DNA from: Diogma glabrata
Lineage: Eukaryota > Arthropoda > Insecta > Diptera > Cylindrotomidae
Direction: 5' to 3'
Assembly: GCA_963693315.1 (NCBI GenBank)
Contig: OY856186.1
Coordinates: 87,872,647-87,936,646, forward strand
DNA: 64,000 bases
Part shown: piece after piece, positions 11,514 to 22,283 of the stretch
Numbering within the stretch: position 1 is the stretch's first letter
Layout of the letters: each line of letters starts with the position of its first letter
Translations under genes and position numbers: made by a program
The notes under the pieces: model-generated
What the model saw: the letters and a program-made list of their open reading frames with translations, nothing else
What the model was told of the DNA's origin: nothing
The model's database searches: none

Positions 11514-12833
11514 TTAATATTTTAATCGATCTGGTTGTTTTAAAATACGACCATATCTAGAAAATCTCATTTCTCGCTCTTCATTGCGATTAAATTCATT
11601 AAATTGATTTTCATTTTGAATTTGTTCCTCATTTCTATCTGATATATTTTCATCTATAACGTCAGGAAATTCATTATTTTTTGATTCATTCTCAGCATCA
11701 TAATTGCAACTTGATTTTCGAAACCTATTGAAGGAATTATAAGCCTTTTTTAAATGATATGAATTTCTACGCAATATAAAATTTTTTTCATTTTGAATAT
11801 AATATGATCTTGGATTTATATCTCTATTAACAATTATAGCTGGTTGCCAAAATTTCCCTACCTTATACAAAACATTATCACCTATCTCAAATAATTTTCT
11901 ATTCTTTGCATTTCTGTTATACCAAGTTTGTGTTTTCTGTAATTTTTTATCTAATCTGATATTTACATCTCTTTCTACTTTAGGTAATAGTAAACTATCA
12001 TGAATCGGTAAACTAGTTCTTACACGTCTAGATAATAGCATTTGAGATGGCGATAATCCAATACCAGCTATTGGCATATTTCTATATTCTAGTAAAATCA
12101 TTTTATAATCTTGATTTGAATCCTTAGCTTTTTTAATAATTCGTTTTGCAATGTCAACCCCTTTTTCAGCTAACCCATTTGATTTTGGATAATGTGGACT
12201 TGACGTAGTACCAAAAATATTATACTTATTTAAAAAACATTTGGTTTTATACGAACTAAAAGGCATATTATCTGAAACTATCTCTTTCGGAAAGCCATGT
12301 GTAGAAAATACATCTAACAATACTTGTATTACAGCTTCTGATTGCTTACTTATTAATGGTACAATCTCAATTCATTTAGAATAATAATCTAAAATAATCA
12401 AAAAAATTTCTCGACCTATCTCCATGATATCCATACCTATCTTTTCAAAAGGTAAATTTGGAATTACGTGTGGTATAAGTGGTTCTTTCACATTAGATAT
12501 TTGATATTTTTGACATATTCTGCAATTTGCAACATAATCTTCTATGTCATTCATTATGCCTGGCCAATATAATATTTCTTTTGCTCTCAATTTTGTTTTA
12601 ACTATTCCAAAATGTGACTCATGTAATTTATCCAACATTTCCTTTCTTAACATTGTTGGAACCATAATCCTTTGACCCAAAAACACTAAACCATCTTCTA
12701 CAAAAATATCTTCCTTAAATTTATAAAAGCTTTTTATATTTTCTGGTAGTTTATCTTTTTTGTTTGGCCATCCTGCATTATATATTTTAATAATTTCTCT
12801 TAGTATCTCTTTTAAAAATTTTAATTTTTTCAT
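11514..12833 (-). pseudogene. Integrase of the Mag-like element, one TGA
   Basis: It overlaps the upstream frame by 47 bases in the +1 frame, at the A/T-rich run near 12800-12833. The zinc-binding HHCC part is visible as HESHFGIVKTK with CRICQKY. Then come the integrase core start LILDYYSK, a TGA (12372-12374) where Trp is usual, and FSTHGFPKEIVSDNMPF and SPHYPKSNGLAEKGV, which carry the second Asp and the Glu of the D,D-35-E triad. The tail has the C-terminal DNA-binding region (IGDNVLYK). With the TGA and shift the product is broken. One or both could be recent mutations or assembly errors. Confidence 0.85.
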
Positions 12834-15522
12834 CAGACATATTTATAGAATGTACTACTTCTTTATATTCTATAAAATCATCAGCATCATTTAGTATCTG
12901 AAAATTTCTAGATAACTGATCTGCAATATGAAGATCTTTACCTGGTATATATCTGACTTCTAACTTATATTTTAATAGTTTTAGTCTCATACGTTGTAAT
13001 CTTGACGAATTAATTTTACTTAAATCTTTTTTAAAAATACTGACTAGAGGACGATGGTCAGTATGACAAATAATTTCATCACTACCATATATATAATTAT
13101 GAAATTTGTGACATGCAAAAATTATTGCTAATAATTCTTTCTCAATTTGAGCATAATTTATTTCATGATCAATTAAACTCCTAGAACCATATGCAATAGG
13201 TTTATTTTTTTGTAACAAACAAGCTCCTAATCCATATTTAGATGCGTCACACTGTAAAACAATCGGTTTATTTTTATCAAATGATGCCAAAACCGGCGAA
13301 GAAGTTATAACTTCTTTCAACTTATTAATTGTTTTCAGTTGTGCATCATTAATTAAATATTCAACATCCTTTTTTAATAATTCTGTTAGGGGATGTGTGA
13401 TCTCAGCTAAATTTGGTATAAAACTTCTTAAATAATTAACAACACCTAAAAATGACTGTAATTCTCTTTTATCTTTAGGAACTCTCATATTTTGAATAGC
13501 TTCTATACGTTCACTATCTGGTTTCATACCATCAAATGAAAATATATGTCCCATATATTTAATTTCAGTTTTCCGAACTTGTATTTTATCTTTGTTAAAA
13601 GTAATGCCTATTTCTCTTGCTCTATTCAACAATTTTAATAGATTTCTATCATGTTCTTCTACCGTTTTGCCTGTAACTAAAATATCATCTATATAGATAA
13701 AAATACCATCTATATCTCCAAAACCCATTTCGTTCCAGCTTTGGAAAGTTTTTGTAGCCACATTTATACCAAAAGGTAATCTTTGAAATTTAAAAACTCC
13801 AAAACATGTATCAAATGAACAAATTTTTGATGATTCTTCATCAAGCTTTATTTGATAAAACCCATCCTTTAGATCAAAAACAGAAAAATATTTCACTCCC
13901 TTTAATTTTGCTTTAAGATCATCCAAAGTAGGTATCGGATAATGATATTGTTTCAATGAATCATTTACAATTTTAGGATCTAAACATATTCTCAATGTAC
14001 CATTTGGTTTTTCTCTTATAACCAAATGACTTAACCACTCCGTGGGACCATTAACTCTTTCAATAATATCTTCGTCAACTAATGTATTTAGAGCTTCTAA
14101 AGCTCTTTCCTTAATTTTTATGGGCAACCTGCGAGGTGCGCGAGATACAGGTTCACAGTTTGCTTTTAATTCTAACTTCAACATTTTATTTTTGAAACAA
14201 CCTAAACCATTAAACAAATCTTTAAATTCGTTTAATATTGTGTCCAATGTTAATGTCTCAATACTATTACATTCTGGATACACACGTTTAATTAAATTTA
14301 ATACCACACACGTTTCCCTACCCAATATTGGTGTTCCACTATTTGGGACAATTAAAAATTCTCTATAAATTTTATGAATATTATATTCAATGTTCAAATA
14401 AACAGATCCTATAGGTTTAATTTTTCCTCCTCCATAGGCTTCTAAAACAGTAGAACTTTCATTTAATGGCGGCTTCATTCCATCAAATAAATAAAATGGT
14501 AATAAATTCACATCAGAACCCGAATCCAATTTAAAATTGATTAATTTATTTTCAACCAAAATTTCCTGACGCCAGCTTTGTGAAAATATACTTTCAAGAG
14601 AAGATATTTCTACTACATCTATATATAAATTTGATTTATCTTCAATCACATGAATTTTACGAGATGAATTCATTGCACAAGTCCGTGTAAAATGATTATA
14701 TCCGTAACATTTCTTACACTTAAAACCAAATGCAGGACAATTATTAAATTCATGTTCCTCATCACATTTGTTACATTTAAACCGATTTTTAGGGTTACTA
14801 TTATTTTTAAAATAATTTCCTTTATCATATTTATTGAAATTCTCACCTGAATTTTTCACATTTCTATATCCTCTGAAATTAAAATTTCTATTTGATACAT
14901 TTTGTTTAATCATATTTACTGATAAATCTTCACATGATGATTGTCTGTAATTTTCTTTAATTGAAACAACATCCGTTGACTTTTTTCCCAATTTATATAA
15001 TTGTTTTTCTAATTCTTCTTCTAGCCTACATTTGCTTATAGTCTTTTCTAAATCTGGATTTCCCATGCTAATTAATTTTTCTTTCAAATCCTTTGATCGA
15101 ATTCCAAATACTAATCGATCCCGAATTAAACTATCTTTGTCAGCACCAAATTCACAATTTTTAGCTAAAGATTTCACTTCATTACAAAATTGATCAAATC
15201 TTTCACCTTCTAGTTGATTTCTTGAATAAAATTTATGTCTTTCAAACAAAATATTTTCTTTTAAAATGAAAAATTCTTCAAATTTTTTAATCACATCATC
15301 ATCTAATTTTGCATTTGTTTTAAAATCAAAATTTTCAAAAATTTCTCTGCATTCTTCTCCAATAAAGTTCTTAAATATTGCAATTTTTACATCTTCTGCT
15401 TTATTTTCTAATTCTCCAGCTTTTAAATATATTATAAAATCTTTTTTAAACGTTTTCCATGACTTGGATGCATTTTCATCAATTACGATTGGTTTTGGTT
15501 TTTCTAAACAAAATTCTGCCAT
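12787..15522 (-). CDS. Gag-protease-RT-RNase H polyprotein (Mag-like)
   Basis: A 911-residue open frame starting 14 bases inside the PBS region with ATG. Residues 1-190 are Gag. Two zinc knuckles follow at about 249-281 (CNKCDEEHEFNNC and CKKCYGYNHFTRTC), a pair typical of the Mag/K02A2.6 group. The aspartic protease has DSGS at about 333. The RT spans about 470-650 with LPFGINVA and the YIDD box at about 611. RNase H starts at about 750 (CDASKYGLGA) and has HTDHRPL and ADQLSRN. These domains would make Gag, cut the polyprotein, copy RNA to DNA and degrade the RNA template. The frame ends soon after RNase H because of a one-base shift. The integrase continues in another frame from 12833. Confidence 0.92.
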   Translation of the reverse strand: MAEFCLEKPKPIVIDENASKSWKTFKKDFIIYLKAGELENKAEDVKIAIFKNFIGEECREIFENFDFKTNAKLDDDVIKKFEEFFILKENILFERHKFYSRNQLEGERFDQFCNEVKSLAKNCEFGADKDSLIRDRLVFGIRSKDLKEKLISMGNPDLEKTISKCRLEEELEKQLYKLGKKSTDVVSIKENYRQSSCEDLSVNMIKQNVSNRNFNFRGYRNVKNSGENFNKYDKGNYFKNNSNPKNRFKCNKCDEEHEFNNCPAFGFKCKKCYGYNHFTRTCAMNSSRKIHVIEDKSNLYIDVVEISSLESIFSQSWRQEILVENKLINFKLDSGSDVNLLPFYLFDGMKPPLNESSTVLEAYGGGKIKPIGSVYLNIEYNIHKIYREFLIVPNSGTPILGRETCVVLNLIKRVYPECNSIETLTLDTILNEFKDLFNGLGCFKNKMLKLELKANCEPVSRAPRRLPIKIKERALEALNTLVDEDIIERVNGPTEWLSHLVIREKPNGTLRICLDPKIVNDSLKQYHYPIPTLDDLKAKLKGVKYFSVFDLKDGFYQIKLDEESSKICSFDTCFGVFKFQRLPFGINVATKTFQSWNEMGFGDIDGIFIYIDDILVTGKTVEEHDRNLLKLLNRAREIGITFNKDKIQVRKTEIKYMGHIFSFDGMKPDSERIEAIQNMRVPKDKRELQSFLGVVNYLRSFIPNLAEITHPLTELLKKDVEYLINDAQLKTINKLKEVITSSPVLASFDKNKPIVLQCDASKYGLGACLLQKNKPIAYGSRSLIDHEINYAQIEKELLAIIFACHKFHNYIYGSDEIICHTDHRPLVSIFKKDLSKINSSRLQRMRLKLLKYKLEVRYIPGKDLHIADQLSRNFQILNDADDFIEYKEVVHSINMSDEKIKIFKRDTKRNY

Positions 15523-15537
15523 TTTCTATTTAATATT

Positions 15538-15555
15538 TTTATTTCAACTGCGCCA
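15538..15555 (-). promoter_or_regulatory. Primer-binding site
   Basis: TGGCGCAGTTG starts on the base after the 5' LTR. TGGCGCAGT is the beginning of the seryl-tRNA-type PBS of 297/17.6-like Ty3 elements (family knowledge). Complementarity fades after about 9-10 bases, so the tRNA assignment is tentative. Confidence 0.6.
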
Positions 15556-15767
15556 TGTAAGATTTCTTATATTAGTTAGATTTATTAAACTACAAATCAT
15601 TCATTTAATTATTATATTTATTTTAAGATGTGGTTTAATTGAAGTACAAATTATTAATGATATCATATAATTTCAAAATTCAATTATTTATAATAATAAC
15701 ATACTTTGATTCATTTATTAAATAAATCAAACATACTTTGATTTATTTAATTACAAAGTATCCAACA
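15556..15767 (-). repeat. 5' LTR of the Mag-like element
   Basis: On the minus strand it runs from TGTTGGATACTTTGTAATTA to ATAAGAAATCTTACA (212 bp, TG...CA). It is base-for-base the same as 11148-11359. Being upstream of the Gag frame, it is the promoter-bearing LTR. Confidence 0.92.
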
Positions 15768-15829
15768 ATATCAACATTTTTACTTCCAAAAGTAGACGTT
15801 TGCCTTCCTGGTCGCATCATTTTTTTAAA

Positions 15830-15960
15830 GGTAAAGTTGCCTCAATATCCAAGAATGCACACACAGCAACCTTCGTTTTATCTCCTCCTCTCTCAATTCT
15901 TTCGTCATCTTGAACAGAACTATTTGCGTTGATCTGTCCGTTGCATTTTTTCAAGCTGTT
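15830..15960 (-). pseudogene. LOA LINE fragment (RT palm)
   Basis: The minus translation gives VAVCAFLDIEA, matching the FLDIEGAF acidic motif of the LOA copies at 24541 and 48840. The DNA also aligns with 48830-48960. It is a 130-bp relic just beyond the Mag-like LTR. Confidence 0.55.
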
Positions 15961-16176
15961 TTTATCAAAACATTTAATCTCTTCCATCATTTTTTTTTCT
16001 CTTTATTTTAGTCAAAGTTTAAATTGTACAATTTAAGTTCTATATAATGTTATGGTATATTGTATCTAAAGAGCACTAGCTCAAATAAGATTATAATTTA
16101 GTTAAATTTTATTTATGGAATTTGAGTTTAATTATTCGTTCATTAATTCAGTTATCAGAGAGAGAAAAAAAAAGAT

Positions 16177-16376
16177 NNNNNNNNNNNNNNNNNNNNNNNN
16201 NNNNNNNNNNNNNNNNNNNNNNNNNNNNNNNNNNNNNNNNNNNNNNNNNNNNNNNNNNNNNNNNNNNNNNNNNNNNNNNNNNNNNNNNNNNNNNNNNNNN
16301 NNNNNNNNNNNNNNNNNNNNNNNNNNNNNNNNNNNNNNNNNNNNNNNNNNNNNNNNNNNNNNNNNNNNNNNNNNNN
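16177..16376. other. Assembly gap (200 N)
   Basis: Exactly 200 N, probably a placeholder length. Purine-rich AG sequence lies on both sides, so the break probably falls in a microsatellite. Confidence 0.95.

Positions 16377-16411
<35 letters not shown>
16377..16411 (+). repeat. (AG)n microsatellite
   Basis: About 17 AG units directly after the gap. AGAGAGA also occurs before the gap at 16157-16165. Confidence 0.95.
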
Positions 16412-16414
<3 letters not shown>

Positions 16415-16997
16415 AATATGTAATTATTTGAAAGAAAATATTAATTTCTATTTAGGAAAAGAACAATATCTTATTTCCAATACTGTATTTGGAAATGTTG
16501 GATTTGTTTATGTTACTCAATCTGAAGGAACTACAGAATAAACAATTTTTCTGATTGTGTTGTTCAGCTATGCATTTTTTTTATTATACTACATAAAAAG
16601 AATGACAAAAAAGTACTAGTTCTCTTTTTTTGCATATGGAATGAAAAAAAAATAACTGGACTCTTAAGGAGTGAAATCAAACAAATAAAAATTTTGCTCT
16701 TACGAGTAAGAACGATATTAACCATATAAAAATCGTTATCATGCAATATTGATCCATACTTGAGCGAAAACTTCTCAGATAGATGGTCCAGGACCCAGGT
16801 TAATAACAGGATTTTTATATGCTGTGTTCATGTTCTGTGAGGGAAGTGGAGTCTGCAGTAAAACTATTAGGTAGATTTCATATAAAAATCTACCTATTGC
16901 AATGACCGTCATCTCGGAATTTCGGAAAAATTTTGATGCCAAACGACTATATATGTAAAACGGAAACGGAAAAACAAAAAAAAAAAAATTATATATA

Positions 16998-17618
16998 GGG
17001 TCATTCCATGGAAACATAAACCTCAATAGCTGCAATGAAGTTTATGTTGTGTGGAAAAATTAATCTAATTGGAAACTTGCCCGTCATTATTGATACCAGA
17101 GATAGGAAGTAAACAAATAAATTGTTTAAAAGATGGAAAAAAATAAATAAGTAGTAAAATTGTTGTTAGAAATGCATTATTTTCTTATGTGTTTTACTTC
17201 GGTTTTTCTGTTACGTTGGTCACGTTACGTTGGTCACACAATTTTTTTTAAAGCGAACCTCTACTGTATGTAGCATTTGTGAAAAACCTATGCTTATTTA
17301 AAAACAGATAGCTTGTGATTTATAAAAACCTAAATTTGAATTTATTAAAGGCATACTTTCAGATAAATTGCTTTGAAAGTGTGAGTAAGTTTTACTGTGG
17401 TACTTTTTTTGTTACGTTGGTCACAGCACTGAATTTTGTTATTATTACTTAATATATATTTAATTTGCTGCTTTTTTTCATTGATAGTGTATTTCCTACC
17501 TGCATAATAGCATAAAATAACATAAATTTCATAAAATAACAATGTTTTTTATGAAAAATAGTCAAAAGTATGAGTTGAAAAGGGTAAAAATGTTACGTAT
17601 GTCACAATGGAATGACCC
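16998..17618. mobile_element. TA-target MITE, TIR GGGTCATTCCAT
   Basis: The perfect 12-bp TIRs GGGTCATTCCAT and ATGGAATGACCC are flanked by TA inside short TA runs, which points to the Tc1/mariner group (inference). Inside are four same-strand copies of GTTACGTTGGTCAC or a close variant, at about 17212, 17226, 17411 and 17592. No ORF of note. 621 bp. Confidence 0.7.
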
Positions 17619-17650
17619 TATATATATATATACAACGATATGAGGTATAA

Positions 17651-18100
17651 CGGAATTTAGCGGCACTCTCACGGTCGCATTTTTAGACCTAGACCAAAAA
17701 ATTTTTCTGAGCGTGTTGCGGCAAACAATCTCTTGGATAAGTTCGACAACTGGCCATATTCGGGTACAGGTTAAGAGTCTAGAGCCTTAAAACTGTCAAA
17801 AACAAAGCGTTATAACGGCCGTTTGGGGCAAAATATGTAAACAAAACTTATAAATATTAATTATTTGAACATATTTCTATCATTTTTTAAAAAGCCAGAC
17901 ATCTGCAATAAAAGGTTCTTTAGCTATCTGCAATAAACTGTGTGAAGTACAACGGCATTTAGCGGCACTTTCACGGTCGCATTTTTTCACTTACGCTAAA
18001 AATATTTTCTGGGTATGTTGCGGCAAACAGTCTCCTAAATATGTTTGACAATTGGCCATATCGGGGTACAGGTTAAGTGCCTAGAGCCCAAAAACTGTAT
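17651..18100 (+). repeat. Two-copy tandem repeat, 302-bp period
   Basis: Units begin at 17651 and 17953. Each starts CGGMATTTAGCGGCAC and ends at GTTAAG...CTAGAGCC...AAACTGT. About 148 bp per unit are well conserved, with substitutions. The remainder of each unit is AT-rich and poorly alignable. I see no ORF or known family. It lies directly after the MITE at 16998-17618. Confidence 0.7.
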
Positions 18101-19094
18101 AAAATAATGTTTATTTTTAAAGTTAGCTTAATACTTCTGTTTTTAATTAGTATTTTTTATAAAGTAATCTGATAAATCCGATTCTAATTGCACACATAAC
18201 TGTCTGATCCCGAAATCTACCTATTTCTAGCGGATATACCTGCCGCTCGGACTTTTTTTTAACTGAATGTACCTCGTTTTGATGAAGATATTTCAAACTT
18301 TACATATTCATTTAAAAATCATGTCGATGCATCCAAACAAGATAGACGTTCGTTTCTAACATGGAGAACATACGTTTGAGTTTGGTTGCTTTAAAGGCGC
18401 CAATAAGTTATTATAAAGTGCACTATTATTTATTATATGCATTTCGCTTCCATTACTGCACCTAATTTTGTTCATGCCTTGATTCTTGAAGAAACTTTTT
18501 CTCCTTAGCGGAACTCAAAAATGTTTTCACTACATGTCTATTTGTTGTCTCCGTTTTTACTACCAGCATTAAAAGTATTATCTCCGCTTAACCTGTGATG
18601 AGACCTATAAGACGAAATAGTTGATAATCGCAAATAGTCTTAAAATTGAAACTTTTTCTTAAAATTCAAACAATTATTTTATGATGGTAATTTAAATGGT
18701 TTTCGTTTCTGTTTTGTTATGATGATTTAAAAGGTGCATAGAGGGTGTTACACTAATGTCGAAAGTAATTTTGTTTTGTATTTCGTTCTACGTTTAAAGA
18801 ACACTCAGTTAAATATGTTCTGGTTTTAATGTTGTTAAGTGTTCACAAATTAATCCATTCTGTAAGAAACGTAGCAATATTTGATAATATTGCGACATTA
18901 TTTTTAAAAAGTCCTAATAGAAGTAAAATAAATTAAGAACAAAAATTCTAATGAAAATAACTTTCGAAATTTCTCCAAACGAACTCACTACACAATAAAA
19001 CAATCCACTAAAATAATAAAAATCTACAAAAAAATTACATTTTTGCTAACAATAAGTAATTTTCCTGATTAATATGTTCAATTATATATTATAA
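18101..19094. other. Unassigned AT-rich sequence
   Basis: I see no coding sequence, TIR or RNA gene here. Confidence 0.5.
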
Positions 19095-19291
19095 TACAGT
19101 CGAAACTCGATTATCCGGGACGCTTGGGACCGGAGGCTTCCCGGAAAATCGAAATTCCCGGTTGATCGAATTTTTCAGTTTTATAGAGAAGTACACAATA
19201 TTCAAAATAATTTTGAACATATCTATGTATTTTAAGTAATTCATATATAAATAATAATTCATAATTCACAAATATATGTACATATTTCATT

Positions 19292-19843
19292 ATGGTTCTT
19301 GGTGACTTCATTATGGTTTTTGGTGACTTTAATGAGCAGGTTGGAAGAGATATCTCTTATGGAAATGTGGTGGGCCCCAACAGTCAACATTTGAATTCGA
19401 ATGACAATGGTGAGAAAATGACTGAGTTTGCATTCTCTAATAATTTGAGAATTGCCAGTACGTTCTTTTCGCACCGATCGATTCATAAACAGACTTGGGT
19501 CTCATCGAACGGAAACACTCGAAATCAAATTGATCATGTGCTAGTTACAGCATGTTTCTTTTCGAGCGTTCTGAATGTGCGATCCTTTAGAGGTGAATAC
19601 ATTGGAAGTGACCAATTCCTTGTATGTGCTAAAATAAGGTTCCACTTCCCAAACCCAAGCATTCCGAAATTCAACCAACGGAAACGTTTTAACATCTCAT
19701 CACTAAAGAATTCTGAAACAGAAGAGAGGTATCAAAACCACATTGCTGAAACATTGGAGAAATCAGAAACCATTAATGGAGACGTCGATAAGTCATGGTA
19801 TTTGCGAACGGAAACACTCGAAATCAAATTGATCATGTGCTAG
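19292..19843 (+). pseudogene. RTE endonuclease fragment, first copy
   Basis: It carries GDFNEQVGRD (the APE-type endonuclease GDFN motif), then SNDNGEKMTEFAFSNNL, TWVSSNGNTRNQIDHVLV and GSDQFLV (the SDH-like catalytic end; here SDQ replaces SDH). It begins with a 21-bp duplication that gives MVLGDFI and then MVFGDF. At 19805 the frame enters the tandem duplicate and is lost. The N-terminal third of the domain is absent (5' truncation). Confidence 0.78.
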
Positions 19844-20103
19844 TTACAGCATGTTTCTTTTCGAGCGTTCTGGATGTGCGATCCTTTAGAGGTGAATACA
19901 TTGGAAGTGACCAATTCCTTGTATGTGCTAAAATAAGGTTCCACTTCCCAAACCCAAGCATTCCGAAATTCAATCAACGGAAACGTTTTAACATCTCATC
20001 ACTAAAGAATTCTGAAACAGAAGAGAGGTATCAAAACCACATTGCTGAAACATTGGAGAAATCAGAAACCATTAATGGAGACGTCGATAAGTCATGGTAT
20101 TTG
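19506..20103 (+). repeat. 299-bp tandem duplication inside the RTE
   Basis: The copies 19506-19804 and 19805-20103 are almost identical; for example GAATGTG versus GGATGTG is one of the few differences. 299 is not a multiple of three, so the duplication shifts the frame. It arose after or shortly before insertion. Confidence 0.9.
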
Positions 20104-22060
20104 CTCAAAGATGCTGTTTTGAGCACTGCTGAGGGAAGACTTGGACGACCACAAAACCAGAAGCCATGGATGGATAGAGCATGTCTTGACGCGATTCAAT
20201 ACAAAAGAGATTGCTATCTGAAGTGTCTACAAGGACGCAACACCAGGTCCACGAAGGAGAACTATAAACTGGCAAGACAAGCCGTTACAAAGCTATGTAG
20301 ACGAACGAAGCGAGAATGGTAGAAATGAAAGTGTGAGGAGATTGAAAATCAATAAGGAACATCAATCGCGTAACTTGTTTTAACAGGTTAAAACCTTAAA
20401 GAAGGTACCTCAAACTAGATTGGCTGCTATTCAAAACGAAGATGGGAAGCTACAAGTAGACCTTAAAAATATTTTAGATACTTGGGCCGCTTGAAAATTT
20501 TGAAAATCTTTTCAACTTAAGTGACCAGCAACAAGCCGGGCGACGAGCAAAGCTTACTCGTGCGTCAAAGGTACATGTAAACAAACCAACCAAAGAGGAA
20601 TTCTAAGCGGCGCTGTCAAAATTAAAACGCAATAGAGCACCTGGTATCGACGATATAACATCCGAAATGATTGTACATGGTGGCGAAGCTCTATCCTTAA
20701 GATTGTTTGAACTTGTTCAAATGATCTGGAGGACTGAAACCATGCCACAGGACTGGAACACAGCTATGCTGAAACCAATCCCTAAGGTAATCGCCTTCAA
20801 TGTTCAAACTACAGAGGAATCGCTCTACTCAGCATATAAGATCTTTTCCTACATTTTGCTATCCAAAATCAATCCTCTTGCTGAACAACTGTTTGGAGAA
20901 TATCAGTGTGGCTTCCGGCAGGGCCGAGGTACCACCGATGCACTTTTCTCGATAAGGATGATTTTGGAAAAGTGCCGAGAGTTCAACATACCTGTGCACC
21001 AACTCTTCATTGATTTCAGGCAGGCCTACGACTCTCTCGAACGAGAGACTCTATGGTCTGCTCTGGTTTCAATGGGAATTACTGGTAATCTGGTATCACT
21101 ATGCAAAATGACAGTACAGAACTCTCAATGCTGTGTACGAGTAGAGAACGAAATATCAAAGTTTTTTAAAGTTGACACCGGTTTAAGACAAGGTGCTGCT
21201 ACCTCGCCTATACTTTTTAATCTAGCCTTGGAATATGTGTGCCCTCAAAAGAAACTACCGACTAACACTAATATTTCGTCAATAAACTCAGTACAGATAA
21301 TTGCTTACTCTGTTGATGTTGTCATCATCGGCCGAAGTGAAGCTGTTATGAGTGAGACTTTCAAGTCGCTTGAGAGTGGTGCTAGAAAAACTAGTCTTAA
21401 AATTAAATACATTAAAACCCAACGTATGAATGTTTCAAGAGAGGCTGAGAAGAAAGATTTGTTGTGCGGCGATGGACGAATTGAGGGAGTTGAATCTTTT
21501 AAATATTTGGGATCAATGCTTGACTCAAACAACAGCATACTTACAGATATAAAAACTCGAATCGCTGCAGGTAATCGAACTTTCTGCTCAATTAAACCTC
21601 TCCTTGGATCACCGTATGTATCAACTAACACCAAGCTCAAGTTATACAAGACATTGATTAGACCGGTTGTGATGTATGGGTCACAAACGTGGACCCTTAC
21701 ACAAAATGACGAATCGCATTTATCTGTATTTGAGCGTAAGATCCTACGTTACATTTTTGGTCCACTTAAGACATACGATTTAGAGCATATAGAACCCGAT
21801 ATAACTTTGAGATCAGAGACCTTCTTGAGGGTCCTGATATAGTAGGTTGTATCCGTTCAAATAGGATTGCTTGGTTTGGGCATGTTCTACGAGCCGATTC
21901 ACAGTCTGGAATGATTAGAAAAATGTACGTTGGCACCCAGGGAGTGGGCAAGGTCGACCACGACTACAATCAGAGACTGACGTAATAAACGACCTTAAAA
22001 AAATCGGTTGCCATGGTAATTATGTCGCTGTTGCGAATGACCTTGGTGAATTTTCAAAAT
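20100..22060 (+). pseudogene. RTE reverse transcriptase remnant
   Basis: After the duplicated endonuclease come a linker (to 20322) and, from about 20600, the RT: RNRAPGIDDITSEMI, GEYQCGFRQGRGTTDALF, FIDFRQAYDSLERE (first catalytic Asp), TGLRQGAATSPILFNLALE, then IAYSVDVVIIGRSEA. The last replaces the universal YADD with YSVD, so one catalytic Asp is lost. FKYLGSMLD and LIRPVVMYGSQTWTL follow, then a frameshifted RIAWFGHVLRAD tail. A 391-residue open stretch covers 20667-21842. Inactive by the YADD change alone. Confidence 0.85.
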
Positions 22061-22283
22061 ATTCAAAGCTAATTGGCCTGGCAACGCTCTTACATGGAGC
22101 ACGAACGCAGTTAAAAAATAAAGAAAAATGTCTGCAATATTAATTATTACCAATATTTAACGGAAAAATAATTAAAAATCGGGTTAATCAATCGAAACCC
22201 CGGTTGAAAAAGTTACCAACAAAAATCACGGATAATAGAGGTTTACGGATAATCGGATCCCGGATAATCGAGTTTCGACTGTA

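Larger units (their letters stand above)
11148..15767 (-). mobile_element. Mag-like Ty3/gypsy LTR retrotransposon, nearly intact
   Basis: Complete element on the minus strand. Two 212-bp LTRs (TGTTGGATAC...CTTACA) are identical over their length. The primer-binding site is at 15538-15555, the polypurine tract at 11360-11371, a long Gag-protease-RT-RNase H frame at 12787-15522 and an integrase frame at 11514-12833. The flanks GATAT/AATAT on the minus strand suggest an imperfect 5-bp TSD. Identical LTRs indicate recent insertion. Only one frameshift and one in-frame stop are visible. It landed close to the foldback-like element and a LOA fragment. Confidence 0.92.
19286..22128 (+). mobile_element. 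RTE (BovB-like) LINE, broken
   Basis: A 5'-truncated non-LTR element inside the pogo-like MITE. It starts within the endonuclease (MVFGDFNEQVGRD), carries a 299-bp internal tandem duplication, continues through the RT and ends at an AT-rich tail (TTAAAAAATAAAGAAAAATG, about 22109-22128). The endonuclease resembles the craniofacial-development-protein-2-like frames common in insect RTE elements. No clear TSD found. Confidence 0.78.
19097..22281. mobile_element. pogo/Tigger-like element ends around an RTE
   Basis: The left end CAGTCGAAACTCGATTATCC and its reverse complement at the right (GGATAATCGAGTTTCGACTG) are flanked by TA (19095-19096 and 22282-22283). A CAGTCGA..CTCGATTATCCG terminus is typical of Tigger/pogo elements of the Tc1/mariner superfamily. 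Outside the nested RTE only about 190 and 150 bp remain, with no transposase, so this was a MITE. Confidence 0.82.

Noticed and set aside
14042..15670. Plus-strand ORFs at 14042-14368 and 15266-15670
   Set aside because: Antisense shadows of the Mag-like polyprotein on the minus strand.
16115..16423. ORFs running across the N gap
   Set aside because: They consist of N and AG repeat and are artefacts.
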